Below are positions 8,033-16,570 of a stretch of 64,000 bases of DNA, in pieces. Each line of letters starts with the position of its first letter. The stretch's first letter is position 1. The notes under the pieces are model-generated. The model saw nothing but the letters and a program-made list of their open reading frames with translations, did no database searches and was not told where the DNA came from. The position numbers were made by a program, and so were the translations under genes. The stretch lies in the NCBI RefSeq assembly GCF_030052995.1, contig NZ_JASJPW010000002.1, forward strand, positions 431,001 to 495,000, given 5' to 3'. The stretch is from Gemmobacter sp. 24YEA27 (lineage in GTDB: Bacteria > Pseudomonadota > Alphaproteobacteria > Rhodobacterales > Rhodobacteraceae).

Positions 8033-9736
8033 ATGCTGCGTGATTTCCTGAGCTACTACCGGCCCTGGAAGACCCTGTTCTGGGTCGATTTCGGCTGTGC
8101 GGTCCTGTCGGGCCTGTTGGAGCTGGCCTTTCCGCTGGCAGTCCGGGGCTTTATCGATGTGCTGTTGCCGGCGGGGAACTGGTCCCTGACGCTGATCGCG
8201 GCGGCGGTGCTGATGGTGGTCTACCTCGTCAATACCGCGCTGATGGCAATTGTGACCTATTGGGGCCATATGCTCGGGATCAATATCGAGACCGAGATGC
8301 GCAGGCGCGCCTTTGACCATATCCAGAAACTCTCCTGGAGCTATTTCGACAAATCGCGCACCGGCCATCTGGTGTCCCGCGTGACCCGCGATCTGGAGGA
8401 GATCGGCGAGGTTGCGCATCACGGGCCCGAAGATCTGTTCATCGCGATCATGACCTTTATCGGGGCCTTCGCGCTGATGCTCTGGCTGCATCCGCCGATG
8501 GCGATCATGACGGCGGTGATCGTGCCGGTGGCGGTGCTGATTGTCTCGGTCTTTGGCGGGCGGATGACGGCGACCTGGCGCGCGATCTACAGCCGTGTGG
8601 CGAATTTCAACGTCCGGATGGAGGAGAATGTCGGCGGTATCCGCGTGGTTCAGGCCTTTGGCAATGAGGAACATGAGAAAGCGCGCTTTGCGCATGACAA
8701 TGCGATGTACCGGCGCACGAAACTCGATGCCTATAAGATCATGGCGGCAAGCCAGGCGCTGAATTATATCGGGATGCGTGGGGTTCAGGTGCTGATCATG
8801 GTCGCGGGCGCGGGCTATGTGCTGGAAGGCAGCCTGACAGCGGGTGGTTTCGTCGGTTTCCTTTTGCTGTCCTCTGTGTTCTTCCGGCCGCTGGAAAAGA
8901 TCGCTGCTGTGCTGGAAACCTATCCGAAAGGTATCGCGGGGTTCCGTCGTTATCAGGAGCTGCTGGCGAATGAGCCTGATATTGCCGACCTGCCCAATGC
9001 CCGCCCGGCGCCTGCGCTGTCCGGCGCGATGCAGTTCAATGCTGTGAACTTCGGCTATGATCCCGCGCGCCCGGTGCTGCGCGACATCACCTTTGACGTG
9101 AAGCCCGGCGAGACGCTGGCCTATGTCGGCCCGTCAGGCGCGGGGAAGACCTCGCTTCTGGCGTTGCTGCCCCGGTTCTACGAACCGGCCTCGGGCGCGA
9201 TCACGCTTGACGGCCATGACATCACCAGATTTACCCTCGACAGCCTGCGCCGTCAGATCGGGATCGTGAGCCAGGATGTTTACCTCTTTGGCGGCACGCT
9301 GCGCGAGAATATCGCTTACGGTCGGCTGGATGCGACCGAGGCCGAGATCATCGCAGCCGCCGAACATGCGCAGCTTTCCGAGATGATCGCGCGGATGCCG
9401 CAGGGGCTGGATACCATTGTGGGCGAACGCGGTGTCATGCTGTCGGGCGGCCAGAAGCAGCGCGTCGCCATCGCCCGGGTCTTCCTGAAGAACCCGCCGA
9501 TCCTGATCCTCGACGAGGCGACCTCGGCGCTGGATACCGAAACCGAACGCGAAATCCAGGCCGCGCTGGAGCGCCTGGCCGAGGGCCGCACCACGCTGGT
9601 GATCGCGCATCGCCTGGCGACGATTCGCGATGCCGACCGGATCATCGTGATGGAGGAAGGCCGGATCACAGAAACGGGCACACATGCCGAATTGTCGGTC
9701 AGTGGCGGGCGCTATGCGCGGCTTTCGGCGGCCTGA
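8033..9736 (+). CDS. ABC exporter, fused membrane and ATPase domains (MsbA-like half transporter)
   Basis: A 567-residue half-transporter expected to act as a homodimer in the inner membrane. Residues 1-310 form the six-helix exporter domain, with SYFDKSRTGHLVSRVTRD marking the first coupling region. Residues 330-567 form the ATPase with Walker A GPSGAGKTS near 366, LSGGQKQR near 470 and Walker B ILILDEATSALD. The group exports lipids, drugs or peptides; nothing here identifies the cargo. No hydrolase or accessory gene accompanies it, and it is followed by a divergent-function GntR gene 82 bases on, so it is probably a single-gene unit or the tail of the iron operon. Confidence 0.82.
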   Translation: MLRDFLSYYRPWKTLFWVDFGCAVLSGLLELAFPLAVRGFIDVLLPAGNWSLTLIAAAVLMVVYLVNTALMAIVTYWGHMLGINIETEMRRRAFDHIQKLSWSYFDKSRTGHLVSRVTRDLEEIGEVAHHGPEDLFIAIMTFIGAFALMLWLHPPMAIMTAVIVPVAVLIVSVFGGRMTATWRAIYSRVANFNVRMEENVGGIRVVQAFGNEEHEKARFAHDNAMYRRTKLDAYKIMAASQALNYIGMRGVQVLIMVAGAGYVLEGSLTAGGFVGFLLLSSVFFRPLEKIAAVLETYPKGIAGFRRYQELLANEPDIADLPNARPAPALSGAMQFNAVNFGYDPARPVLRDITFDVKPGETLAYVGPSGAGKTSLLALLPRFYEPASGAITLDGHDITRFTLDSLRRQIGIVSQDVYLFGGTLRENIAYGRLDATEAEIIAAAEHAQLSEMIARMPQGLDTIVGERGVMLSGGQKQRVAIARVFLKNPPILILDEATSALDTETEREIQAALERLAEGRTTLVIAHRLATIRDADRIIVMEEGRITETGTHAELSVSGGRYARLSAA

Positions 9737-9792
9737 TCGCGCCCCGGTGCCTTGTCGCTGTTGATCGCGGAAAAACAGTGGCGTATTCCTTT

Positions 9793-9800
9793 TGTCGACA
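9793..9800. promoter_or_regulatory. TGTCGACA palindrome upstream of the GntR gene
   Basis: Perfect 8-bp palindrome 18 bases before the GntR start codon. An identical copy lies in the leader of the next gene at 10579. The core fits the GT..AC half-site pattern of FadR-subfamily GntR operators, so autoregulation is likely. Confidence 0.45.
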
Positions 9801-9818
9801 TGAAGGGGATGCGCGCCG

Positions 9819-10526
9819 ATGACTGCCAGCGAAACGCCTGCGGGGCATGACCGCAAACGCGGCTCCGGCGTGCGGATGGTCTACGAATTGTTGCGCGACC
9901 AGATCCTCGATCTGGAACTGCCGCCAGGCTCTATCGTCGATGAGATCCAGCTTGCCGACCGCTTTGGCATGTCGCGCACACCGATCCGCGAGGCGCTGGT
10001 GCGGCTTGCGGCGGAAGGGCTGATCGACACGCTGCCGAACCGCTCGACCATGGTGTCGCAGATCGACTTCGCCAATCTTCATACTTTTTTCGACGCGCTG
10101 ACGCTGATGTATCGCGTCACCACACGGCTTGCGGCGGAATATCACACGGCCGAAGACCTCGACCGCATCCGCGCGCATCAGCGCGCCTATGAAGAACGCT
10201 GTGCGGCAGGGGACGAGATCGGCATGATCGCGACCAACCGCCAGTTCCACCAGACCATCGCCGAGGCCGGGCGCAACCGCTATTACCTATCGCTCTTCAG
10301 CCGCTTGCTGGATGAGGGGCGCCGCCTGCTGCGGCTTTACTATTACAGCAGTTTCGAAGGCGATATGCCGGCGCTCTGGCTGCGCGAACATGAGCAGATG
10401 GTCGCGGCGATTGCCGCCCGCGATATCGGCGCCGCCGATCAGGTTGCGCGCGCCCATGCCGATCAGATCATCCGGCAGATCCAGAAAGCGATCACCCGCG
10501 ACCGCCGCCAGGACATCTCCATCTGA
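9819..10526 (+). CDS. GntR-family regulator, FCD (FadR C-terminal) subfamily
   Basis: A 235-residue repressor-type protein. The N-terminal winged helix contains IVDEIQLADRFGMSRTPIRE. The all-helical FCD ligand domain (about 85-225) has NRQFHQTI, REHEQMVAAI and RAHADQII, positions where this family supplies metal-binding histidines. ATG at 9819 has AAGGGG upstream. It sits directly before a DapA-family gene, and both leaders carry TGTCGACA. In Sinorhizobium the hydroxyproline cluster is controlled by a GntR-type repressor (HypR); by position and operator pattern this protein is a good candidate for the same role here, which is inference. Confidence 0.82.
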   Translation: MTASETPAGHDRKRGSGVRMVYELLRDQILDLELPPGSIVDEIQLADRFGMSRTPIREALVRLAAEGLIDTLPNRSTMVSQIDFANLHTFFDALTLMYRVTTRLAAEYHTAEDLDRIRAHQRAYEERCAAGDEIGMIATNRQFHQTIAEAGRNRYYLSLFSRLLDEGRRLLRLYYYSSFEGDMPALWLREHEQMVAAIAARDIGAADQVARAHADQIIRQIQKAITRDRRQDISI

Positions 10527-10578
10527 TCTTTCCGGGGGAGGCCAGGCTGCGCGCGGATCTCCGCCTGAACGGAATTTA

Positions 10579-10586
10579 TGTCGACA
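10579..10586. promoter_or_regulatory. TGTCGACA palindrome in the DapA-family gene leader
   Basis: Second copy of the palindrome at 9793, here in an AT-rich context (TTTA before, AATAAA after) about 90 bases before the start of the DapA-family gene. Likely a GntR operator overlapping the promoter. Confidence 0.45.
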
Positions 10587-10673
10587 AATAAAATACAAAC
10601 TCTATACTCACGGCTGAACCACGGAATCGTGCCGCCAGACCTCTCGCGCGGCCCCAACAGAGGAACCAGCCAG

Positions 10674-11630
10674 ATGAGCGATATCTTCACCGGCACCATC
10701 CCCGCCCTGATGACGCCCTGCAAAGCCGATCGCAGCCCCCATTTCGATGCGCTCGTGAAAAAGGCGAAAGAGCTCGTCAGCCTTGGCATGTCCTCTGTGG
10801 TCTATTGTGGCTCGATGGGGGACTGGCCGCTCCTGACTGACGCGCAGCGGATGGAAGGCGTCGAGCGCCTCGTGCAGGCCGGTGTCAAAGTGATCGTCGG
10901 AACCGGTGCGATCAATACAGCTTCGGCTGTGGCCCTGGCAGAACATGCCGCAAAGACCGGTGCGCATGGCCTTATGGTGATCCCGCGCGTCTTGTCGCGC
11001 GGCTCGGTCGCGGCGGCGCAGAAGGCGCATTTCAAGGCGATCCTTGCGGCCGCTCCGAAGCTGCCGGCCGTGATCTATAACAGCCCCTATTACGGGTTCG
11101 AGACCAAAGCCGATCTCTTCTTCGCGCTGCGCGCCGAACACCCGAACCTGATCGGCTTCAAGGAATTCGGCGGCGATGCCGCGATGACCTATGCCGCCGA
11201 AAACATCACCTCGGCCGATGACGACGTGACCCTGATGATCGGCATCGATACCTCGGTCTTCCATGGCTATGTCAATGCGGGCGCGACTGGCGCGATCACC
11301 GGCATCGGCTGTGTGCTGCCGCGCGAGATCCTGACGCTGGGCAATCTTTGCAAGGCCGCCGCCACCGGCGATGTCAAAGCCCGCCGCCTTGCCAAAGAAC
11401 TCGACACCGCTTTCTACGAGCTCGCCCGCGTCGATGGTGGCGCGGATCTGGTCCTCTTCTTCAAACATATGATGGTGCTGAAGGGGAACCCTGAATACGC
11501 GCTCCATTTCAACGAAGATGACAAACTGTCGCCGAGCCAGGCCGGTTTCATCGAAAAGCAACTGGTGCTGTTCGACACCTGGTATGCCGGATGGTCGAAA
11601 CTCGACGAAGTCAAACCCTGGCTGGCCTGA
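10674..11630 (+). CDS. DapA-superfamily lyase, probable Pyr4H2C deaminase
   Basis: Class I aldolase-fold enzyme of 318 residues. The Schiff-base lysine is Lys163 (LIGFKEFGG) and the partner tyrosine Tyr135 (VIYNSPYYGF). The substrate loop reads YCGSMGDWPLLTDAQR instead of the GTTGE of true dihydrodipicolinate synthase, so it is a catabolic relative. I recall this loop in delta1-pyrroline-4-hydroxy-2-carboxylate deaminases, which make 2-ketoglutarate semialdehyde from hydroxyproline; the epimerase and oxidase genes at 17-19 kb support that. The semialdehyde dehydrogenase is not in the window. ATG at 10674 is chosen over longer in-frame starts because similar proteins begin with the (D)IF/HGxIPALMTP segment. 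Confidence 0.72.
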   Translation: MSDIFTGTIPALMTPCKADRSPHFDALVKKAKELVSLGMSSVVYCGSMGDWPLLTDAQRMEGVERLVQAGVKVIVGTGAINTASAVALAEHAAKTGAHGLMVIPRVLSRGSVAAAQKAHFKAILAAAPKLPAVIYNSPYYGFETKADLFFALRAEHPNLIGFKEFGGDAAMTYAAENITSADDDVTLMIGIDTSVFHGYVNAGATGAITGIGCVLPREILTLGNLCKAAATGDVKARRLAKELDTAFYELARVDGGADLVLFFKHMMVLKGNPEYALHFNEDDKLSPSQAGFIEKQLVLFDTWYAGWSKLDEVKPWLA

Positions 11631-11653
11631 ACCGGCCCGGCTTCACAAATCAA

Positions 11654-11680
11654 AGGGCGCTCCCATAAAAGGAGCGCCCT
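11654..11680 (+). terminator. Rho-independent-type terminator
   Basis: AGGGCGCTCC at 11654-11663 pairs perfectly with GGAGCGCCCT at 11671-11680 across a 7-base loop, followed by CGCTGTTTTC. It lies 24 bases after the DapA-family stop and may also serve the convergent purU. Confidence 0.8.
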
Positions 11681-11692
11681 CGCTGTTTTCAT

Positions 11693-11726
11693 CTGTCCTT
11701 AAATATCCCCGCCGGAGGCCTCCGGC
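11693..11726 (-). repeat. Extragenic 3' element with palindrome
   Basis: On the minus strand this reads a 16-bp perfect palindrome (GCCGGAGGCCTCCGGC, 11711-11726) followed by GGGGATATTTAAGGACAG, just downstream of purU. A near copy of the last part follows the ArsR gene at 41716-41731. From memory, similar 'CCTCCGGCGGGGATATTT' tails are frequent after genes in Rhodobacteraceae; function unknown, possibly terminator-like. Confidence 0.4.
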
Positions 11727-11750
11727 CAGTCATGGCCGGACCGGCTGTCC

Positions 11751-12635
11751 TCAGCCCATCCGCTCCGAGGCATAGGATCCGGGCGAGGCCGGGAAGACGA
11801 CCGTCTTCTCGCCATTGATGAAGACCCGCCCATGGACATGGGCATGGATCGCGCGGCTCAGAACCGAGGCCTCCACATCGCGGCCAAGGCTGACATAATC
11901 CTCGCCCGACTGGGCATGGGTGATGCGGACAATGTCCTGCTCGATGATCGGGCCTTCATCCAGATCGGCAGTGACGTAATGCGAGGTCGCCCCGATCAGC
12001 TTCACGCCGCGTTCAAACGCCTGCTTGTAAGGATTGGCCCCTTTGAACGAGGGCAGGAAGGAGTGGTGGATATTGATGATCCGCCCCGACATCTCGCGGC
12101 ACATCTCATCCGAGAGCACCTGCATATAGCGCGCCAGCACGATCAGCTCGGCCCCGGTTTCGCGCACCACCCGCATCTGCTCGGCCTCGGCCTGGGGTTT
12201 GTTCTCTTTGGTGACCCTGATGCAGTAATAGGGGATGTCCTGGTTCACCACGACCTTCTGGTAATCCATATGGTTCGAGATCACCGCGACGATCTCGATC
12301 GGCAGCGCGCCGATCTTCGAGCGGTACAATAGGTCATTCAGGCAATGGCCAAAGCGCGAGACCATGACGATGACCTTGCGCCTGGCTTCCTCATCGAAGA
12401 ACTCCGCTTCCATATCGAAGGGCCTGGCGACCGCGGCAAAGGCCTCGCGCAGGTCTTTCAGCGTTTTGCCCTCTTCGCTGCGAAAGCTCACGCGCATGAA
12501 GAAGCGGCCGGTATGGGCATCATCGAACTGGCTGGAATCGGTGATGTTGCAGCCCTGACCGGCGAGGAAGGACGAGATGGCGGCAACGATGCCGCGGGTC
12601 GAGGAACAGGTGACGCGGAGGGCGAGTTTGGACAT
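11751..12635 (-). CDS. purU: Formyltetrahydrofolate deformylase
   Basis: Hydrolyses 10-formyl-THF to formate and THF, balancing the one-carbon pool. The 294-residue protein has an N-terminal ACT domain (1-85, LRVTCSSTRGIVAAISSF) and a formyltransferase-fold domain. The catalytic trio Asn188, His190 and Asp226 (INIHHSFLP and LDEGPII) has exactly the spacing of PurN. PurU is often needed in Rhodobacterales where demethylation of N-methyl compounds loads THF with C1 units; the N-methyl-related genes elsewhere in the window fit that. It lies alone on the minus strand with dyad sequences upstream. Confidence 0.9.
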   Translation of the reverse strand: MSKLALRVTCSSTRGIVAAISSFLAGQGCNITDSSQFDDAHTGRFFMRVSFRSEEGKTLKDLREAFAAVARPFDMEAEFFDEEARRKVIVMVSRFGHCLNDLLYRSKIGALPIEIVAVISNHMDYQKVVVNQDIPYYCIRVTKENKPQAEAEQMRVVRETGAELIVLARYMQVLSDEMCREMSGRIINIHHSFLPSFKGANPYKQAFERGVKLIGATSHYVTADLDEGPIIEQDIVRITHAQSGEDYVSLGRDVEASVLSRAIHAHVHGRVFINGEKTVVFPASPGSYASERMG

Positions 12636-12759
12636 TGTCGATCTTCATGCCTGGAATATGGGAGGAGGGACGGCGGCAGGCCGCTGGGTGAAGGAGGGGC
12701 GGCGACAGGTCTCCGGGAGGGCGCCGGGAATGGGGGTCAGCCTATGCCCCGGGAGGCAG

Positions 12760-12807
12760 GGAATGTCATGCGAACATTCCGCTTTCCTGTATCAGAAAAG
12801 CGAAATG
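12760..12807. promoter_or_regulatory. Two overlapping dyads upstream of purU
   Basis: GGAATGT (12760-12766) and ACATTCC (12774-12780) form a 7-7-7 inverted repeat. It overlaps a second imperfect one, CATTCCGCTTT (12775-12785) against AAAGCGAAATG (12797-12807), whose centre reads CTGTATCAG. They lie about 125 bases before the purU start and could bind a regulator; no family is assigned. Confidence 0.3.
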
Positions 12808-12913
12808 CCCAAAAAACAGTCTGAAAAAATGTCGAAAGAAACCATCCGGGTAAAATTAGTTTCACCTGGATATGTGCGGCGCTGAGCCCCTACCGTGCCA
12901 GGGCCGCAAGGTT

Positions 12914-13945
12914 TCAGACCGCGTCGAGGCCAAGGCGCTGGAATCGCTCCAGCTGGGCGATTTCATCGGCGCTGAGCGTGATGCCTGCCGCGGCTGATTC
13001 CGCCCTTGCGCGGAAGCGGCGCTGCGAGGGCAGGCGGGCGCCCTGACCGATGATCGCTTCAAACAACGTCTCGGCACGGGCAAAGGGATCGCCGGGGCGG
13101 CCTTTCGCAAAGGCCTCGGGCGAGAAGGCAAGGATCAGTTCACCATGGCGCGGTGCCAGCGTCGTCGAGCCGAGGTAGTCGAGGACTTCGGGGCTGGTCA
13201 GGTCGCCGATCATGATCCCGGCGAGAAGCTCGATCATCGTCGAGATCGCCGAACCCTTATGGCCACCAAAGGGCAGCATGGCGCCGGCAAGCGCCGCTTC
13301 GGGATCGGTGGTCGGATTGCCGTCTTTGTCCAGCGCCCAGCCCTCGGGCAGGGCTTTGCCAGCGCGGCGATGGAGTTCCACTTCGCCGCGTGCCGCGACC
13401 GAGGTGGCGAAATCGAAGACATAGGGGTCGCCTGCGGGGCGCGGCCAGCCAAAGGCAAAGGGGTTGGTGCCCAGAAGCGGATCGGTGCCGCCGGTGGGCG
13501 CGACGGTCGCATAGCTCGGGCACATCACCATCGCGGCAAGGCCATGGGCGGTGACCGCCTCGACCTCGGGCCAGAGCGCGGCGAGATGGGTGCAGTCATT
13601 GATCACCATCGCCGCCATGCCGAGCTTTTTCGCCCGGGCGGCAAGTTCCGGCAAAGCCAGCTCGAAGGCAGCATTGGCAAAGCCGCCCTGCGCATCGACC
13701 CGCACAAGCGCGGTGCCATCATCGGGTGCCAGCACCGGCACGGCCTGCGGGTTCACCTTGCCCGCCTTCACCGTGCGCAGCGTACCTTCGATCCGGTAGA
13801 TGCCATGCGATTTGCATTGGTCGCGTTCGCCCGCCGTCAGCACCCGTGCCATGGCGCCGGCCTGCGCCGGATTCATGCCGGCATGGGCAAAGACCTGCTC
13901 GATTCGGCTGCCGAGATCCTCGATCGAAAGGGGGGTGGTGGTCAT
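12914..13945 (-). CDS. Ldh_2-family NAD(P)H-dependent imine/ketone reductase
   Basis: A 343-residue member of the malate/L-lactate dehydrogenase type 2 family, which includes delta1-piperideine-2-carboxylate and delta1-pyrroline-2-carboxylate reductases. Family marks are VLTAGERDQCKSHGIYR, INDCTHLAALWPEVE, GTNPFAFGWPRP and LPFGGHKGSAIS. The last is typical of the imine reductases rather than malate dehydrogenases. It diverges from the amino-acid importer of the hydroxyproline cluster, and in such clusters this reductase turns delta1-pyrroline-2-carboxylate (from 3-hydroxyproline) into L-proline. That role is therefore preferred; a plain keto-acid dehydrogenase is the alternative. Confidence 0.78.
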   Translation of the reverse strand: MTTTPLSIEDLGSRIEQVFAHAGMNPAQAGAMARVLTAGERDQCKSHGIYRIEGTLRTVKAGKVNPQAVPVLAPDDGTALVRVDAQGGFANAAFELALPELAARAKKLGMAAMVINDCTHLAALWPEVEAVTAHGLAAMVMCPSYATVAPTGGTDPLLGTNPFAFGWPRPAGDPYVFDFATSVAARGEVELHRRAGKALPEGWALDKDGNPTTDPEAALAGAMLPFGGHKGSAISTMIELLAGIMIGDLTSPEVLDYLGSTTLAPRHGELILAFSPEAFAKGRPGDPFARAETLFEAIIGQGARLPSQRRFRARAESAAAGITLSADEIAQLERFQRLGLDAV

Positions 13946-14293
13946 CTCTGCTCTCCGTTTCGGGCCGTGATCTCAGGGATCGCGGGACAGCTCCTGGCTG
14001 TGCTGTTGGTCATGCCGATGGTCATTCTGGGCGGCTTTCGCGAGAATCGCCATCCCTGCAGGCAGGCATTCCGGCGGCCCATCACCCTTGTTGCGTGTCA
14101 AAAACCCGGTCAGACGCGTGGGTTTTCAGGAAGAATGCCTGAATTGGCCCGAAACGCAGCCGGATCGCCTTCCAATCCCTGCTCTGACAGGTCTCTTGTA
14201 TACTAATTGTATTTTTGATTTGCGTCGAGACCAATGACACATGATAGTGTCACGACGTGAATCAACAGCAAGAACAACTCAGGGAGAGCCTGC
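13946..14293. promoter_or_regulatory. Divergent promoter region with several dyads
   Basis: This 348-base gap separates the divergent imine reductase and importer genes. It holds AAAACCC/GGGTTTT arms at 14101-14126, TTGTATACTA at 14196-14205 (an exact match to the TNGTNNACNA form of FadR-type GntR operators) and TGACAC-N6-GTGTCA at 14235-14252. The latter two lie within 100 bases of the binding-protein start, in AT-rich sequence where a promoter is expected. AGGGAGAG at 14281-14288 is the ribosome-binding site. The GntR protein encoded at 9819 is the nearest candidate binder. Confidence 0.5.
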
Positions 14294-15103
14294 ATGAAAT
14301 CCAAAGTCCTCGCCTTTGGCCTTACGGCGGCCACTGCTTTCGCCGGCCCGGCCATGGCCGACAAGCTTGACGACATCATCGCATCGGGCACGCTTCGCTG
14401 CGCAGTTGTCCTCGACTTCCCGCCGATGGGGTCGAAAGATGCTGACAATAATCCGATCGGTTTTGACGTCGATTACTGTAATGACCTTGCCGCCGCGCTT
14501 GGCGTCACCGCCGAGGTTGTCGAAACCACCTTCCCCGAGCGTATCCCGGCTCTGATGTCGGGCCGCGTTGATGTGGCCGTTGCCTCGACCTCGGACACGC
14601 TGGAGCGCGCCAAGACCGTTGGCGTCTCGGTTCCCTATTACGCTTTCGAGAATGCCGTTGTGGCCCGCCCGGGTCTGGAAATGGCATCCTGGGAAGATAT
14701 GAAGGGCAAAGTCGTCGGCGCCACCGCCGGCACCTATGAGGCGATCTGGCTGGAAGGTCAGGTCAAGGCATGGGGCGAGGGCGAGTTCCGTCCGTTCCAG
14801 AACCAGGCTGACGTCTTCCTTGCGCTGAGCCAGGGCCAGCTGGATGCGACGGTCGGCACGATGGAAGTCGCCAATGCCAACGTCGCTTCGGGCAATTTCG
14901 GTGACATCAAGGTCGTCGACAAGGCGCCGATGGTGCCGGACTATGTCGCGCTGGTCACGCTGCGCGAAGAATATGGCCTGATCAACTACATGAACCTCTT
15001 TATCAACCAGCAGGTCCGCACCGGCCGTTACGCCGAGCTTTACAAAAAATGGGTTGGCGAGGGTGAGCCCGCCAATCTGACGATCAACGGCGTCTATCGC
15101 TGA
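14294..15103 (+). CDS. Polar amino-acid ABC transporter binding protein
   Basis: Periplasmic receptor (SBP_bac_3 fold), 269 residues. The signal peptide covers residues 1-22 (GPAMA|DKL). Mature signatures include SGTLRCAVVLDFPPMGSKD, SGRVDVAVASTSDT and VGATAGTYEAIW. It heads an importer and enzyme operon at 14.3-22.3 kb. Because the downstream enzymes fit hydroxyproline breakdown, its ligand is probably hydroxyproline or proline, by context. A 13-bp hairpin follows the stop. Confidence 0.83.
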   Translation: MKSKVLAFGLTAATAFAGPAMADKLDDIIASGTLRCAVVLDFPPMGSKDADNNPIGFDVDYCNDLAAALGVTAEVVETTFPERIPALMSGRVDVAVASTSDTLERAKTVGVSVPYYAFENAVVARPGLEMASWEDMKGKVVGATAGTYEAIWLEGQVKAWGEGEFRPFQNQADVFLALSQGQLDATVGTMEVANANVASGNFGDIKVVDKAPMVPDYVALVTLREEYGLINYMNLFINQQVRTGRYAELYKKWVGEGEPANLTINGVYR

Positions 15104-15119
15104 TCTATCCGCTGATGCG

Positions 15120-15149
15120 GCGGCGCGGAGGGAAAACCCTCCGCGCCGC
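15120..15149 (+). repeat. GC-rich hairpin after the amino-acid-binding-protein gene
   Basis: GCGGCGCGGAGGG (15120-15132) pairs perfectly with CCCTCCGCGCCGC (15137-15149) around an AAAA loop, 16 bases after the stop and 41 before the permease. With only TTCTCC after it, it probably acts as a partial terminator or 3' mRNA stabiliser that raises binding protein over permease. Confidence 0.7.
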
Positions 15150-15190
15150 TTCTCCGTTCAAAGATCCCGTTCAGAAACTGGGAGGCGGAT

Positions 15191-15904
15191 ATGTTCAATT
15201 ACAGCTTTCGCTGGAATCAGGCGTTCCAATCGCTGCCTGATATGTTGCAAGGGGCGCTGGTGACTCTGGAAGTCGCGGTGTTTTCGATGATCCTCGGGAT
15301 CCTTTTTGCAATTCTTCTCACCGCCTTCCGGCTCTCGGGCAACCGGGTGCTGCGCGGCATCACGACCACCTGGGTCGAAGTGGCGCGCAATACGCCTGCA
15401 CTTTTCCAGATCTATATGGCCTTTTTCGGCCTTGCGGGGCTTGGCATCGCGATCACGGGCTGGACGCAGCCGCAGCTGGGCTTTGCCGTTGATCTGCGGC
15501 TCTCGCCCTATATCGCGCTGCTCGCCGGGATCACGTTCAACAATGCCGGCTACCTGCATGAGAATTTCCGTGGCGCGCTGAAGGCGATCCCGGACACCCA
15601 GACCCGTTCGGCGCGGTCGCTGGGCATGAGCGCGCCGCAGGCCTTTGGCTATGTGGTGATGCCGCAGATGCTCAGGATTTCTTTCCTGCCGATGACGAAC
15701 CAGTTTGTCTGGGCCATCCTGATGACCTCGCTGGGCGCGGTGATCTCGATGAATTCGGATCTCTTTGGCGTCACCGACAATCTGGTGAAGATCAATTTCC
15801 GCACCTTCGAGATGTTCGCCATTGCTGCGGTCATTTTCTATGTGATGACCAAGATCGTCACGCTCTCCGCCCGGCTGATTGCAGCCCGGCTGTTCAGATA
15901 TTGA
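15191..15904 (+). CDS. Amino-acid ABC transporter permease (HisM/HisQ type), first subunit
   Basis: Inner-membrane subunit of 237 residues with the membrane-helix pattern of the polar amino-acid permease family. It carries TTWVEVARNTPALFQIY and the ATPase-docking stretch PDTQTRSARSLGMSAPQAF. A strong GGAGG precedes ATG 15191. It is followed after 12 bases by its partner permease; the two are expected to form a heterodimeric channel. Confidence 0.83.
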   Translation: MFNYSFRWNQAFQSLPDMLQGALVTLEVAVFSMILGILFAILLTAFRLSGNRVLRGITTTWVEVARNTPALFQIYMAFFGLAGLGIAITGWTQPQLGFAVDLRLSPYIALLAGITFNNAGYLHENFRGALKAIPDTQTRSARSLGMSAPQAFGYVVMPQMLRISFLPMTNQFVWAILMTSLGAVISMNSDLFGVTDNLVKINFRTFEMFAIAAVIFYVMTKIVTLSARLIAARLFRY

Positions 15905-15916
15905 GGGGCGCGGGAC

Positions 15917-16570
15917 ATGTTTGAAACAGCAATGACCGCCAAAGACTTCTGGATGCTGGTCCAGGGCGCCGGGATGACACTGCTTGTCACCGCTATCTCG
16001 GTCGCGATCGGGACCGTGGTCGGGGTGATCTGCGGCATCTTCCGCTTTCAGGTCGGGCCCTGGTGGGCCATTCCGGTGACCTTCGTGCTGGATGTGTGCC
16101 GTTCGGTGCCGCTTCTGATCCAGCTCTCGCTGGCCTTTGCCTTTGTCACGGCGGTGCTGAAACTGCGGGTCTCTGGCTTCTCGGTCGCCTGCGGAGTTCT
16201 GTCGCTTTATACAGCCGCCTATTGTTCGGAAATCGTGCGCGGCGCACTGGAGTCGGTGCCGCCGAATACTCGGCGCGCCGGGCGCTCGCTCGGGATGAGC
16301 TGGCTGCAGGATATGCGCTATATCGCGCTGCCGCTGGCCAGCCGGGTCGCCCTTCCGTCCTGGATCGGGCTTTCGCTTGGCGTTATGAAAGACTCGGCGC
16401 TGATCTATGTGGTCAATGTGTCCGAGCTGATGAAAAGCACCAAAGATCTGATCACCCGCCTGCAGGAGCCGCTTTTCCTGCTGCTCCTGTGCGGTGTGTT
16501 CTACTTTGTGATCAGCTTCCCCGTCGCCCGCTTCGGCAGCTATCTTGAAAAACGGTGGTCCAATGATTGA
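15917..16570 (+). CDS. Amino-acid ABC transporter permease, second subunit
   Basis: Inner-membrane subunit of 217 residues and partner of the preceding permease. It has DVCRSVPLLIQLSLAF near the middle and the docking loop PPNTRRAGRSLGMSWLQDM. GSGVPLL-type helices fit the HisM/HisQ family. Its last codons overlap the start of the ATPase gene by eight bases. Confidence 0.83.
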   Translation: MFETAMTAKDFWMLVQGAGMTLLVTAISVAIGTVVGVICGIFRFQVGPWWAIPVTFVLDVCRSVPLLIQLSLAFAFVTAVLKLRVSGFSVACGVLSLYTAAYCSEIVRGALESVPPNTRRAGRSLGMSWLQDMRYIALPLASRVALPSWIGLSLGVMKDSALIYVVNVSELMKSTKDLITRLQEPLFLLLLCGVFYFVISFPVARFGSYLEKRWSND

